A DNA stretch of 64,000 nt from Acanthacorydalis orientalis (Eukaryota; Arthropoda; Insecta; Megaloptera; Corydalidae), in the NCBI GenBank assembly GCA_034766995.1, contig CM068316.1, forward strand, positions 26,107,606-26,171,605, written 5' to 3'. Made by a program: the position numbers and the translations under genes. Position 1 is the first letter of the stretch, and each line of letters begins with the position of its first letter. Below are positions 1 through 11,025 of the stretch, piece after piece. The notes under the pieces were generated by a model that did not search any database, was not told where the DNA came from, and saw only the letters and a program-made list of their open reading frames with translations.

Positions 1-203
1 TACTCTTAATTGCCTCTTTTCCATCTTTAATTCAATAGCGCAATTTGAAGCAAACTTAATAATAAAATCAGTCGATGTTACCAAAACACAGACTGAAAAA
101 TGCACTTTAAAATGATTTTAACATGAATGCGATGAAATTACATTTTCATTGAAAAAAATGGTTAGAATTTAGAAAACAAAAACTGTAATTATTTTTCTAC
201 CTA
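1..203 (-). mobile_element. Mariner family A, 5'-end fragment
   Basis: Reverse complement of the 5' end of the mariner family seen more completely at 13567-14806. It includes the terminal repeat (reads ggtagaaaaataattacag from about 201 backwards), the 5' UTR and the start of the transposase reading frame. It is cut by the window edge, so the rest may lie outside. It lies just downstream of the zinc-finger gene's polyadenylation signals. Confidence 0.8.
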
Positions 204-359
204 ATACATTCAAAAATGCAGTTTTTAAAATTTCATTAAACATTAATAAAGCACACAAGACTACATTAGTAATTTTGCGATTATTTTTTTTATAGTTTCA
301 TTTTTCATTTCAGAGCTAAACTGGAAAAACTTACTAATATGCATCAACGATTTAATAAA

Positions 360-403
360 TTTATTTCATTGAAGGATACATACAGGAAATAATACTTTTT
401 ATT
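360..403 (-). promoter_or_regulatory. Polyadenylation signals of the zinc-finger gene
   Basis: Two AATAAA hexamers on the minus strand, at 398-403 (12 nt after the stop) and 360-365. Either could direct 3'-end formation; the second leaves a more usual short 3' UTR. Confidence 0.55.
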
Positions 404-414
404 CCAAACAATGT

Positions 415-943
415 TCAAGACATAATTACATTAAGTTTTGCAAATTGCTGTGATTCACACTTAGACTGATGTTGTTTCATGACTTCTGACCGTCCAAATG
501 CTCTATCACAAAATTGGCACTGATAAGGTTTTGCTCCCGTATGCGTACGCATATGAACTGTTAATTTATATTTATCGGCGAACTTTTTATGACAGCAATG
601 ACATTCATGTTTCTTATGCATGTTATGTATACGCCATTTATGATCATTTAATCTTCTCCTACTTTTGAATATTTTTGCACATATTTCACAAACAACATTT
701 TCATTTGCATGTTGTGACATATGAGTATAGAGTCCTGATGCTGTTCTCCCTGCATATGAACATAACTTACAGGGATAAGCTCTTATATCACTATGTGATT
801 TATGATGAAGTTTTAAAGCTGTCTTCGTACTAAATCGTTTTCCACATGTTTCACACACATGTTCTTTAATATCTGTGTGAATTAAAAGGTTGTGTGTTGA
901 AAGTACTGCGCTGTTACAGAAACGAAGACCACACAAAGGACAT
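415..943 (-). CDS. ZAD zinc-finger gene, exon 5 (terminal)
   Basis: Six zinc fingers and the stop codon (TGA at 415-417). The acceptor is TTATTTAG (AG at 944-945); one base completes a Lys codon begun in exon 4. The first finger starts CPLC, the sixth ends HQSKC (C2HC variant). Confidence 0.9.
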
Positions 944-3900
944 CTAAATAATACAGATTGGTTACATAAAATGAATGAAAAAATATAAGATATGAAAATT
1001 TTATTTAACAACAATTAAAAATTAAACTGTTTTACAAAATCTTTAACGTACGTTTTTTATAAATGCTTTTTTTAAAAAAAAAACATAAAAATCATTAACA
1101 CATTGACTGCTACACAACTTTTATGTTTTGCCCTGGAAGCCACAATAGACTCATTATTCTAAGCATATTATGATAACATATTAAGTAATAAGATCATATC
1201 TTCATCAATAGTGCGTTTATCTCGCTGGTGGTCATAAGTGATCACCATGGTTCTATAGTACATTCGGTTACTTTTAATAAACTTTTTCGAAAACTACCAT
1301 GCAAGAATAAAAAAATGAATGTTTGCAATGTTTACATATTATACACACCTTGATAAATATCATAGCAACCATAACAAATCACATTTCATTTGTTTTGACA
1401 AATGTATTTACATCAGTCAGTAAATTGTTTCGAACAGAAGTTAGCAAAGATTTCCTATTATAACAATATTTTATGGAAACTAAATGTATATAAAAAAAAT
1501 TATACCTGTGAGAAACCAAAAGTTGTTGACTACAATACAGGAAAATGTGCTGTAGACTTCTCCGATCAAATGATCACATACAGCATGCTGATCAGAAAAA
1601 CTACTAAGTGATACATAAAATTAGATATGGAATTGTTACTGAACACTTCAGTCACAAATGCACTATTGCTATATAAACAAACAATAAAAAAAATCAAAGT
1701 GACTGAGTACAGAATAGCATTTGCAATGCACCTAACACAATGTCAATGAAAATCTGCAAGATCGATCCTCATTGAGTATAGCTGCCTAGAAAAAGTTACT
1801 CCATAAAATTCAAAAGAAGGAAGGGCGAGCATATCTGGTGTGAAAATTTCATAAAATGTGTTACAAGAAAAGTGTTGCAAATTTTGGTAGGCAAAATGCA
1901 CAAAATTGCAAAAAAAAATAACTACATACTTCAAAGACTGTGACGGTCAGCCCCATTTGTGCTTGAAATGCTTTAATACATCTTAGTACATCTTAGTATT
2001 TAATTTTTGTAAAATATTATGCTCTAATAAAATTGTTTATTTTTGAATAGTGCATTTTTTATTTTACAATATTATCTAGATATTTACGTTGTTCAAAATT
2101 TTTTAGTCGATGATATTGATCTTAATTTGATCATTCTTAAAAATTTGGTAACACTGGTCACGGATGACCACTGTGGCAGTCAACGTATTAATAATTGTTT
2201 TTTCTCTTTCATTGTTATTTATCCACATTTCAATGGCAATGTTATTATTCCAGAATACAAAGGTACAGAAATGTACTTTAGTGTTTTTAGGATGAAGATT
2301 GCTTTGAAATGCACATAAACAATAGTTAAAATAATCAACGATTGAATATTTTTGATTAAAAAAAATTTGTCTGATTTGTGAGAAAGTAAAAAATTCATTT
2401 GTGAAAAGTCATAGTGCTGAAAATTATTACTGATACTTACTTGTATCTGTCCGTGTGCATATTCATATGAACTTGTAAACTTTTGGGTAAAACCATTTTT
2501 TCACATTGAGGACATGGCACAGGATGTCTTCCTTCATGAAGAAGTAGTTCACTTTTATGGTTAAATATCTAAAAATACATTTACTATATTTTTATATACA
2601 ACTGTATTTCTTAAAGGTGAAAGTAATCAGTTGGCAATAATATGAAATTTTCTACTGGTCGTATTTAATAATTATTTTTTGTTATACTTTTTTCTCTGTG
2701 ATAATGATTAAATAATATTTTGTATACATTAAATTGTTTTTAAAGTTTTATTACTAATTAACAAAACATAATAAATTAACACAATGTGTAAGAATTTAAA
2801 TGTAGAACATTGGACATTTTATTCATACATAATGGAACTAAATTTTATTTTATTTTTTTTTAAAAAAATGTATCATTAATTTTCTTAAACAAACAATTGT
2901 TGCCATCATAATTTTCTTATTGCATTTTTGCAGAACATTGTATTTTACATCTGTTATGATTAGTTTCAATATTTATCATTTATATGCATTTTTGGAGTTT
3001 TTATTTTTAAAATTGAAATACATTTATAATTTTATGATTCAGAATACAATTATATTCCAAAAATGATACCAGCTTGTTCAAGATTACTTGATGATGGAGA
3101 AAATATCAAAACTGATCATACCAGATAAGAAAAATAGCAGCTTACAGAACCATGATAGGTTAGATACACCGGATCTGCTGATATGAAAATTATTAAATGT
3201 AACTGCCATTGTGTTGAATCAAAAAGTCCAATGTTTAAAATACAAGGGTCGCTTGATAAGTTTTATGATATGGCGCCACCATTTATTTGATAACGTCACA
3301 GCCATCAAGCGTCACTTTTCAAACATTTCAGTCAGAAGCGATGCGTTGTTCACGTTCTACAGATGTTTGAAGCGAGGATAGTAGCAGTTTCCACAAAAAT
3401 GGAAAAAAACGAGCCGACCTTTTTGTATCGATTCGTCACTGTGGATGAAACATGGATCCACCACTACACACCTGAACCGAAGCAGCAGTCAAGCAGTGGA
3501 CAATGACTGGTGAAAGAGCGCCAAAGAAGTCGAAGACTTTTGTCAGCTGAGAAGGCGAAGGCCACTGTTTTTTGGGATTCTCAAGGAATCATCCTGATCG
3601 AATACTTAACAAAGGGGAAAATGATAATAGGGGCCTATTATAGATTGTTGGACTGTTTGAAAGAAGAACTGAAACAAAAATGGCCAAGATTGGCACACAA
3701 AAAAGTGCTCATTTACTAGGAAAACGTACTGTCGTCCGACAAATCGTCTATCGCAATGAAAAATTTGTCTGAATTAGACTTTTAATTGATTGAAAACCGT
3801 GTTTAACATGCTTTTTTTATCATACTTATCAAACGACTCTCATAAATATAAACAGTGCAATTTGAAATCTGAAAAATTTAGTAGAATAAAAGAAAAACTT

Positions 3901-4222
3901 AGCCGTACTTGTTTATTTAAGTTACAAAAGTTATACGTGATCTTAAAAAGATTAAATTTCTTTTTATATTTCTATGTGTGTGTATATTTTATATAGATAT
4001 ATTATTTAATAAATTTGTTTAGTATATTTTGAATGTTTTTTAAATAAGTCAACTATTAAGGCTATTTGTTATTTAAATAAACATTATATATTTTCAATCT
4101 TTAGAACATTTTAGTAAATTTGTAATAAATATTTTTCTATATATATAAAACCAAATTATCCACAAAAAAATACAACGTTGCAAAAAATAATCCACCTATG
4201 ATGTTTATATAGATATACTAAC

Positions 4223-4267
<45 letters not shown>

Positions 4268-5374
4268 GACTATGTTGCAATATATATCTGTGATAATAGT
4301 TATATAAACATAATAAGTTTTAAAAAATATGTTTATTGTTTCATTCGGTTTATGTACAGAATTATAATTGACAAGCAGGCAAGTGCAGCGAGCCCAGAGG
4401 TTTGAGAGTGCAGTGAGCAGCGGGTGAAGTCCCCTAGTTTCATTTAAAAAAAGGATATGAAAAATTGTGTGTATCTTAAACTAAGACTATTACTAAAAAT
4501 ACGAATAAATATTACTTTTACACAAAGTAATATAAATTCTATTCTAAGATACAGAATTTTTTTCTCTATTTTCAGGATAACAGAATTGTCATTGAAATGT
4601 ACATAATCCATTATCAAAATTATTATTAATTATTGAATATTTTGATCAGTTCATCATTTTTTTATGGTTGTGAGAGTAAAAATTTAATTGTGAAAAGTTA
4701 CAAAAATTAATTATGAAAATGTCAATGATACAGTTACATTTAAAATTATTAATGCTATATTTAGTAAAAGAAAAAAAAATACATTACATATTGTAAAAGT
4801 CAATAAAGATGAATAATAAAATGAACCTATAAATTACTTTATAATAAAGATATAGAAAAAAAATTTATGTACAATTATTTAAGTACATTTGTGATTTATT
4901 AACTTGTTTAGAAAAATTGTTTTCATAAAATTACAAATTGAATACCTTTTAAACAGTTAGTTATCTACATACTTTTGCATTGTTCAATAACTATTTTGTT
5001 GTTATCATACATAAGATTATGCCAGAATCTAATAACATTCTTGTGCAAACAAAAATATTGAACTTTTTAAAATGTAGTTAGGCATAAGATACATTAAAAA
5101 TGCCCCCATTATGTTTTGTGGCATCTTTAGTTTCTTGGTATCTTTACATACTGCATATTCTTACATATATAGGTGATGTATCCTCAAGTCATGTATCTTA
5201 AAAATATTAGTTTTATAAAATTTCTTTGAGTTTTGAACTAAAAAAAAAAACTAAGATGCATGAACTTTTAAATACTTCGAATTGAATTATTTTTTGTTTT
5301 AATTGATTTGGTATGTAAAGAACACATTGAATGGCAATTTTATTAAATGATTATTTGGAAAATATACTGAGCAG

Positions 5375-5421
<47 letters not shown>

Positions 5422-7415
5422 TGAGCAGCAATATCCCATTTCAAACCAAAGTTTATCAGGTTTGTGATGAAATATGCAGTTGAACATTTAAAATAATACA
5501 ATTTTACTAAAGAAGTGTTTTTTTTCTTTAATATACAAATATTTATTGACTAATGGTTAATATAGGTTGATTCAATTTATTAAAAGGGAGCACAGAGGTT
5601 AAGGAAAGTTATGTTACTTTTTATTTAGCATTTTAGTACAGTTCAATAGAACTAAAATACTAAATGGGGGAATAATGTTTTTTTTAACTTTTGCGTTTTT
5701 TTTAAATGCTTTTGTGTGAAAACGTAAATTGAATCACTCTATATTTATTATGAATGGTTAATATTTTTGATTTAGAAATAATATAAAACTTACTTCTGAA
5801 CAATGATCACATTTAAAAACAGGCTGTCCTTCATGTATTTCTTGGTGGTTTAGGAATTCTAACATGGTATCTTGAGTTTCTGAACAAATTTCACATACAT
5901 ATTTATAATTTAAAGTAGCAGCTTCAATCTGTAAACAAATTTAATTGAATATATAATTTATACTTTACAATTCATTACTAAAATATGAACATTCAACAAG
6001 CCAACTTTTATGTTTCATTATTAATAAATATTATAAACTTTTTCTTAAATATATTGTTTTTAAAAAGATGTATCCTTTTTAAACATAAGGAGCAATTGTG
6101 AAATCATCAACTTTGATTATTTTCTAATTATTTATATATCTTTTCACTTACAACTAATTTTTTGTATGTCAATGAGACACATTATTGTTAACACTAAATT
6201 ATTAATATAGATAACAAACACGGACATTTAGATGGTTAAAATTCTTATAACTACATAAAAGATAATATAAAAAGTTATTATTAAGAATTTATTTCCTATT
6301 GATGTAGTTAAATATAATTTTAATTAAAGGTGCATACAAAAATTAAAATAAGATTACTTTTTAAAAAAATTAAATTAAATTTATTAAACTTGAAATTTCA
6401 ACAAATAAAAGAAAAATGAAAATATTAAAACATATTAAAACTTGTAATAAAAAAAGATAATGTGTAAAACAATATAATCAATAAATTTTGTAAAATTAAA
6501 AAAGGAACTGCTTACAACAGACTAGTTTACGAAATGTAAGTAGTGTAAAAAATACTAATTTCTAGATATTTACCATAACAGTATTAAATTAACCTTTATG
6601 TAAATAGACTTATCTTTAAAGAAACAAGAGATATAAATCTTTGAAACTTAAATTTGAATCCATTTAAGCTTTATTGTAAAAGGTTAATTTGGTATATATT
6701 TACTCTTTGCATTTGTGTTAATATTAAAAATATCTACAGAGCATAAATATAATTATTACTAACAATATCTTGTCTTTCACAGCTTATTAAAAATTCTTCT
6801 ATTGTTATTTCTTCTTCATCATCACTTGCTTGAAAATTATCGGTAGACTTTTTAGAAACATTTTTATATTTACACTTCATTTCAGACTTATTTTTAAGAG
6901 CTTTTTTTTTCCGTTGATTTTTTTTTAATATTCGGTTTACGTTACCAGACCTTAGCACTGTTTTCTTTAGATTTTTTTCAAATACATTTTTTGTATTCTT
7001 ATTATCACAGTTTTCCATATCATTATTTTCATCTTCCTCAGTGTCACTCTTCATGTTTGAATGATTTCTTTCCAGTTTAATAGTTAAATTATTTTCTGGA
7101 GAGTAAAATTCATTTAAATCATGTTTAATATCATTTTCATCCTGATCGCTAATGATATCACTAACAAAGTGATCAACTTCTGATTTTATTGAGATATGAT
7201 TTTCTTTATCATTTGCTTCAATAGTATTATTTTCAGCATTGAAAGCTTGGCGAAGAATTTTATCTGATTCATGACACAAATTTTTAAATTTGGCCCAGTT
7301 GATAACATAATCTACACATTTTGTACATGCAGTATTTGGTAGACTATCATTTTTTTTCACCTGTTAATGGAATATATGCAAGTGTATGTATGTATATACA
7401 CACACACACACATAC

Positions 7416-7463
<48 letters not shown>

Positions 7464-7630
7464 ACATATGTATTACATATACATAATTTATAAACCATAC
7501 TTACATTAAGAGAAACGCAGTAATAAATATTAATTGCTAAATCTAGTTCGTTTAAGTCAAATATATTTAATAAATTATCTTTTTCGCTTAAACATAACCT
7601 ACATGTTTTAGAAAATACATAAGATTTCAT
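415..7630 (-). CDS. ZAD-domain C2H2 zinc-finger protein, five exons, 504 aa
   Basis: Complete spliced gene: exons 7505-7630, 6764-7360, 5794-5928, 2441-2568 and 415-943. All introns are GT-AG and the frame is kept throughout. Residues about 9-80 form a ZAD domain, with the zinc-ligand pairs C10/C13 (exon 1) and C54/C57 (exon 2). Residues 85-241 are an acidic/basic linker with a lysine-rich stretch that may be a nuclear signal. Nine C2H2-type fingers follow from residue 253: one in exon 3 (C253, C256, H269, H273), one split by intron 3 (C281, C284, H297, H301), one in exon 4 and six in exon 5. The last finger ends in Cys rather than His. ZAD proteins of insects are nuclear, homodimerising DNA-binding regulators, a family that has expanded by lineage. 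The target is unknown, so no symbol is given. The start is the first ATG before the ZAD cysteines. Exon 2's donor (GTTAGT) is the weakest splice call. Confidence 0.88.
1095..2191 (+). mobile_element. piggyBac-like remnant in intron 4
   Basis: Bounded by TTAA at 1095-1098 and 2188-2191, with matching inverted ends (cattgactgc / gcagtcaacg) and subterminal ggtggtca-type repeats. The core 1500-1750 translates, with one stop, as the C-terminal part of a piggyBac transposase. The motif VDFSDQM, with its catalytic Asp, is followed by a stop where Trp would be expected, then YIKLDMELLLNTSVTNALLLY. The N-terminal half is gone, so it is dead. It lies in antisense orientation within intron 4 of the zinc-finger gene. 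Confidence 0.82.
2441..2568 (-). CDS. ZAD zinc-finger gene, exon 4
   Basis: 128 nt between a TTTTTAG acceptor and a GTAAGT donor (2435-2440). It supplies the two histidines completing the finger begun in exon 3, then one whole finger (C305, C308 and paired His). It ends in phase 2. Confidence 0.86.
2569..3243. other. Intron 3 sequence, no feature seen
   Basis: AT-rich intronic sequence of the zinc-finger gene, with no recognisable coding or repeat structure up to the mariner at 3244. Confidence 0.5.
3244..3795 (+). mobile_element. Mariner family B, internally deleted
   Basis: Begins with a mariner-like end (gggtcgcttgataagtt). The 5' UTR (ttcacgttctacagatgttt, shared with 35305) runs almost directly into the catalytic region at YRFVTVDETWIHHYTPEP. 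The DNA-binding half is missing. It continues in broken frames through TVFWDSQGIILIEYL to the HQDNAPSHKS-equivalent region, where the middle Asp is lost, and stops near 3795 without a 3' repeat. Confidence 0.82.
4228..4262. repeat. (AT)n microsatellite
   Basis: Alternating TA/AT run in intron 3 of the zinc-finger gene. Confidence 0.9.
4350..4437 (+). mobile_element. Possible Helitron-type 3' terminus
   Basis: A GC-rich island (gcaagtgcagcgagcccaga to cgggtgaagtcccctagt) in otherwise very AT-rich intron, ending in CTAGT. Helitron 3' ends typically finish CTAR-T after a short GC hairpin. No matching 5' TC end was found. Confidence 0.28.
4438..5377. other. Intron 3 sequence, no feature seen
   Basis: AT-rich intronic DNA without recognisable features. 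Confidence 0.5.
5378..5419. repeat. (AT)n microsatellite
   Basis: About 42 bp of alternating AT in intron 3. Confidence 0.9.
5564..5742. mobile_element. MITE, copy 1 (ends aggttgattcaattta)
   Basis: Ends are inverted repeats (aggttgattcaattta / taaattgaatcact) next to TA. The interior matches the reverse complement of 61268-61479 through tttagtattttagt, gttaag and the purine-rich aaagggag block; 27143-27252 is a shorter relative. No coding capacity. Confidence 0.62.
5794..5928 (-). CDS. ZAD zinc-finger gene, exon 3
   Basis: 45 codons, phase 0, between a TTTACAG acceptor and a GTAAGT donor (5788-5793). It carries one complete C2H2 finger and the two cysteines of the next. Too short to show up as a long open frame. 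Confidence 0.86.
5929..6763 (-). other. Intron 2 of the zinc-finger gene
   Basis: AT-rich intron, acceptor AG at 5929-5930 and donor GTTAGT at 6758-6763. No other feature recognised. Confidence 0.6.
6764..7360 (-). CDS. ZAD zinc-finger gene, exon 2
   Basis: Encodes residues 43-241. It begins after a TTAACAG acceptor at 7361-7362 with the second ZAD cysteine pair (CTKC), then an acidic linker and a Lys-rich segment. 597 nt, phase 0. The donor is read as GTTAGT at 6758-6763; reading through it reaches a stop at 6734, so a donor is needed here. Confidence 0.8.
7396..7470. repeat. Compound (AC)n/(CATA)n/(AT)n/(GT)n microsatellite
   Basis: Near-palindromic compound dinucleotide repeat making up half of the 144-bp intron 1 of the zinc-finger gene. 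It could affect splicing length between individuals. Confidence 0.9.
7505..7630 (-). CDS. ZAD zinc-finger gene, exon 1
   Basis: Encodes residues 1-42, the first half of the ZAD with the TCRLC zinc ligands. It ends on a codon boundary at a GTAAGT donor (7499-7504). Confidence 0.88.
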
Positions 7631-7942
7631 ATTGACTTAAAATATAGTTCTCCTTCAACAGATATACTTATTTCAAAATAAGAGTAACTATTCTGTTTCT
7701 ATTCTACTCTTCTAAAAAATAAAACTTAACAAAACAGAACATCAATTTAATATAAATGACAAGTACTGCTTCTTTGTTACTAGAGACAGGTAGTCATATA
7801 AAGTACCACTTGTACCACTACACATATCACTAAAGTGTATATCTAACTCAGCGATTCCCAAACTATATTTTGCGGAACACCGGTGTTCCACGGAAAGTAA
7901 ATGTGTTCTATGTAAAATTGTCAAAATGAATATGAGCCTGGA

Positions 7943-8527
<585 letters not shown>

Positions 8528-8539
8528 GAAAGCAATTTT

Positions 8540-8540
<1 letters not shown>

Positions 8541-8597
<57 letters not shown>
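8541..8597. repeat. (AT)n microsatellite inside the hAT element
   Basis: About 57 bp of alternating TA. Absent from the equivalent position of the copy at 37788-38556, so it arose after the insertion. Confidence 0.9.
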
Positions 8598-8598
<1 letters not shown>

Positions 8599-8811
8599 TC
8601 TAGTTTATTTTACTATTTTTATGTGTGTTGTTTTAAATAATTAACATTTGAGAATAAATATCTGTTTTTCTCTTAACGTTAGATTTACTCATTTACTTTA
8701 CTTATTATTTATATCTATCTACCTTACAAAAAAAACAGGGTGTTCCGTTAAGATTTCAAGATTTGTGAAGTGTTCCGTTGTAGGAAAAGTTGGAGAAACG
8801 CTCATCTAAGT

Positions 8812-9672
8812 AATCACTAAACATTCTACATAAAATTGTAGATTAGTAAAAATAATTATTTGGAGAATTTAAAAATATGAAATTCAATGTTAAAAAGAAT
8901 CATATTTTTTATTTTTGATCTTATTTTAGCTGATAGTGAGTTAAAATTAAAACGGATTATTTGACCCTAAAAACAAACTGTTTAGTTGATTTGTTTCATC
9001 TAAATAAATATTCAGAGATGAATACCGGTAATTAGAAACAGAAAAAATAGATTCTAGAAGGAAGTCGAAGGTGAAATTTCTGAATCGAAAAATGAGATGT
9101 AGAGAGAACAACTGACGAGTGAAAATCAAGGCTAGTATCTGGTAGACCCTCCGCGCAATAGTAAGATAAACTTATAAACTAGCAATGCTAATCTTAAACT
9201 GACAAAATATAATTCCATACATCAAGATATAAAATGTAATGATGAATTACAACCCTACCTAAACACTTGAACTCAGTTGGACAAAGTGTTCAACAGATTA
9301 ATAGATATGAGTAGTAAATGATATCGAAATATTTTAAATATATATATATATATGTGGGATCCCATTTCCATATGCTCAAACTGTAATTTAGGACTAGAAG
9401 ATTGTGTGCCCATATAATACTAGTCTGCTTCTTATATAAGTCCCTTAATAAATTAATTCCCGAAACAATATATTTTGTGTACCATTTTAAATATGTAGGT
9501 ACTAAAATTATATTATTAAATAAAATATAATGTAGTTAACTGAGGAATAATTTATCTGTATAACAAGTATTTACGTGTGAATATATAAGAAGGAAAAAAC
9601 AAGTACATATAGGTAAAAGTGATGACTTATGTATATATAAGACAAACAATATTTATTAATATCCTTTTTTGT

Positions 9673-9674
<2 letters not shown>
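8812..9674. other. Intergenic, no gene seen
   Basis: AT-rich, with a short TA run near 9337-9354. No coding or repeat structure recognised. Confidence 0.5.

Positions 9675-9752
<78 letters not shown>
9675..9752. repeat. (AT)n microsatellite
   Basis: About 77 bp of pure alternating AT directly abutting the solo LTR. Probably the left part of an array now split by insertions. Confidence 0.95.
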
Positions 9753-9758
<6 letters not shown>

Positions 9759-9998
9759 AATAAAACATTTAAATGTTAACTGTATGTCTTAACAGTTATT
9801 AACACTGTCTCCTGTGATTGTTAGTTAGTTGCTAGCATTGATTATTTTATCATGACAACAATTAAAATATAATTGTAGCCGACGTCTCTTGTCAGTGAGA
9901 CAGTCACTCTCATATGTTCGGTTGTGTAGATGCTGGATATTCAATAAAATAGTTTTCATGATAATGAATTAGTTTAGTTTATTTATACGCCGGCAATT

Positions 9999-10003
<5 letters not shown>
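9753..10003 (+). mobile_element. Solo LTR, copy 1
   Basis: 251-bp unit beginning TGTTG and ending CATCA. It matches 36816-37103 across its length (shared: aaacatttaaatgtt, ttagttagttgctagcattg, ggttgtgtagatgctggata, tacgcc). A polyadenylation-like aataaa lies near the 3' part, as expected of an LTR R region. It is flanked by AT repeat, so the duplication (tatat) is not informative. No internal retrotransposon sequence remains. Confidence 0.72.

Positions 10004-10075
<72 letters not shown>
10004..10075. repeat. (AT)n microsatellite
   Basis: 72 bp of pure AT between the solo LTR and the mariner at 10076. Confidence 0.95.
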
Positions 10076-10076
<1 letters not shown>

Positions 10077-10997
10077 GAGGTCAGACAATTAAGTAATGCG
10101 ACAAAATTCAAAAATCGAGTATATTTAAAAATTAAGGTACATCGCTGCGATCCCCTTCAAATTAATCCCCTCCCGCATCTATACACTTATTCCAGCGAGT
10201 TTTCCAGTTTTCGTAACAATTCTGGAACACTTCTTGTGGGACCTCTCCGAGTACCCTCGTCACAGATTCTTGGATATCTTCAACGGAGTCAAAATGTCGA
10301 CCTTTGACGAATTTTTTCACATGGGGGAATAGGAAAAAGTCGCAGGGTGACATGTCCGGTGAATAGGGCGGTTGTGGTAACGTTGCGATGCCTTTAGACG
10401 CCAAAAACTGAGAGACACTGAACGCACTGTGACAGGGAGCATTGTCGTGATGCAGAACCCAAGTCTTCGCGATCTCTGGACGCACTCTGAGCACCCTTTT
10501 TCGTAATTTTTCGAGCACATTGCGGTAGAATACTTGATTTACGGTTTGTCCAGGTGGTACGAACCCTTTGTGAACCACCCCTTTGCTGTCGAAGAAGCAA
10601 ATCAACATGGTTTTCACTTTGGACTTGCTCATTCTCGCCTTCTTTGGCCCTGGTGCTCCAGGGGACAGCCACTGTTGGCTTTGTCGTTTAGTTTCGGGGT
10701 CATATTGAAAGAACCAACTTTCATCACCAGTAATAACTCGATCGAGAAGAGTAGGATCACTTTCAACCTGCTCGAGACAATCTTGAGCGATGTTCATTCG
10801 GTGGGCTTCGTGACATGCACTACTCGCGCGTTGTTACAAAACACTAAACAGCTGGCGAAGAAATGATCGTACGAGGGTGGTCAAGGTCTCAATCGAGAGA
10901 GTAGGGATCTGCTATTACGGTGGCGGAGTTACAGGTTCGCAGTGTTACCACAGGCCGAGAAAAAAAATCGGTCGCATTACTTAAATGTCTGACCTTG
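10076..10997 (-). mobile_element. Mariner family C, internally deleted
   Basis: Inverted ends cgaggtcagacaattaagta and (right, reversed) caaggtcagacatttaagta, inserted in an AT array. At 922 bp it is shorter than the about 1.3 kb usual for mariner. The loss is in the 5' half of the transposase, leaving the catalytic domain open. Confidence 0.9.
10162..10797 (-). pseudogene. Mariner transposase, catalytic domain only (family C)
   Basis: 211 codons without a stop. The DD34D triad is complete: ITGDESWF, HHDNAPCH and SPCDFFLF, with 34 residues between the second and third Asp. The N-terminal paired helix-turn-helix DNA-binding domain is missing: in the same frame a TAA lies about 20 codons upstream of the ATG. 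It would therefore not recognise its ends. The intact catalytic frame suggests modest age. It sits inside its own terminal repeats, so it is not a domesticated SETMAR-like gene. Confidence 0.88.
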
Positions 10998-11025
10998 TGT
11001 ATATATATATATATACACACATATA

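Noticed and set aside
2043..2318. 91-codon plus-strand frame
   Set aside because: Spans the right end of the piggyBac remnant and adjacent intron; composition is AT-rich and no domain is recognisable.
10162..10797. 211-codon mariner frame as a host SETMAR-like gene
   Set aside because: It is inside its own terminal repeats, lacks the DNA-binding half and has no SET domain or splice sites nearby.
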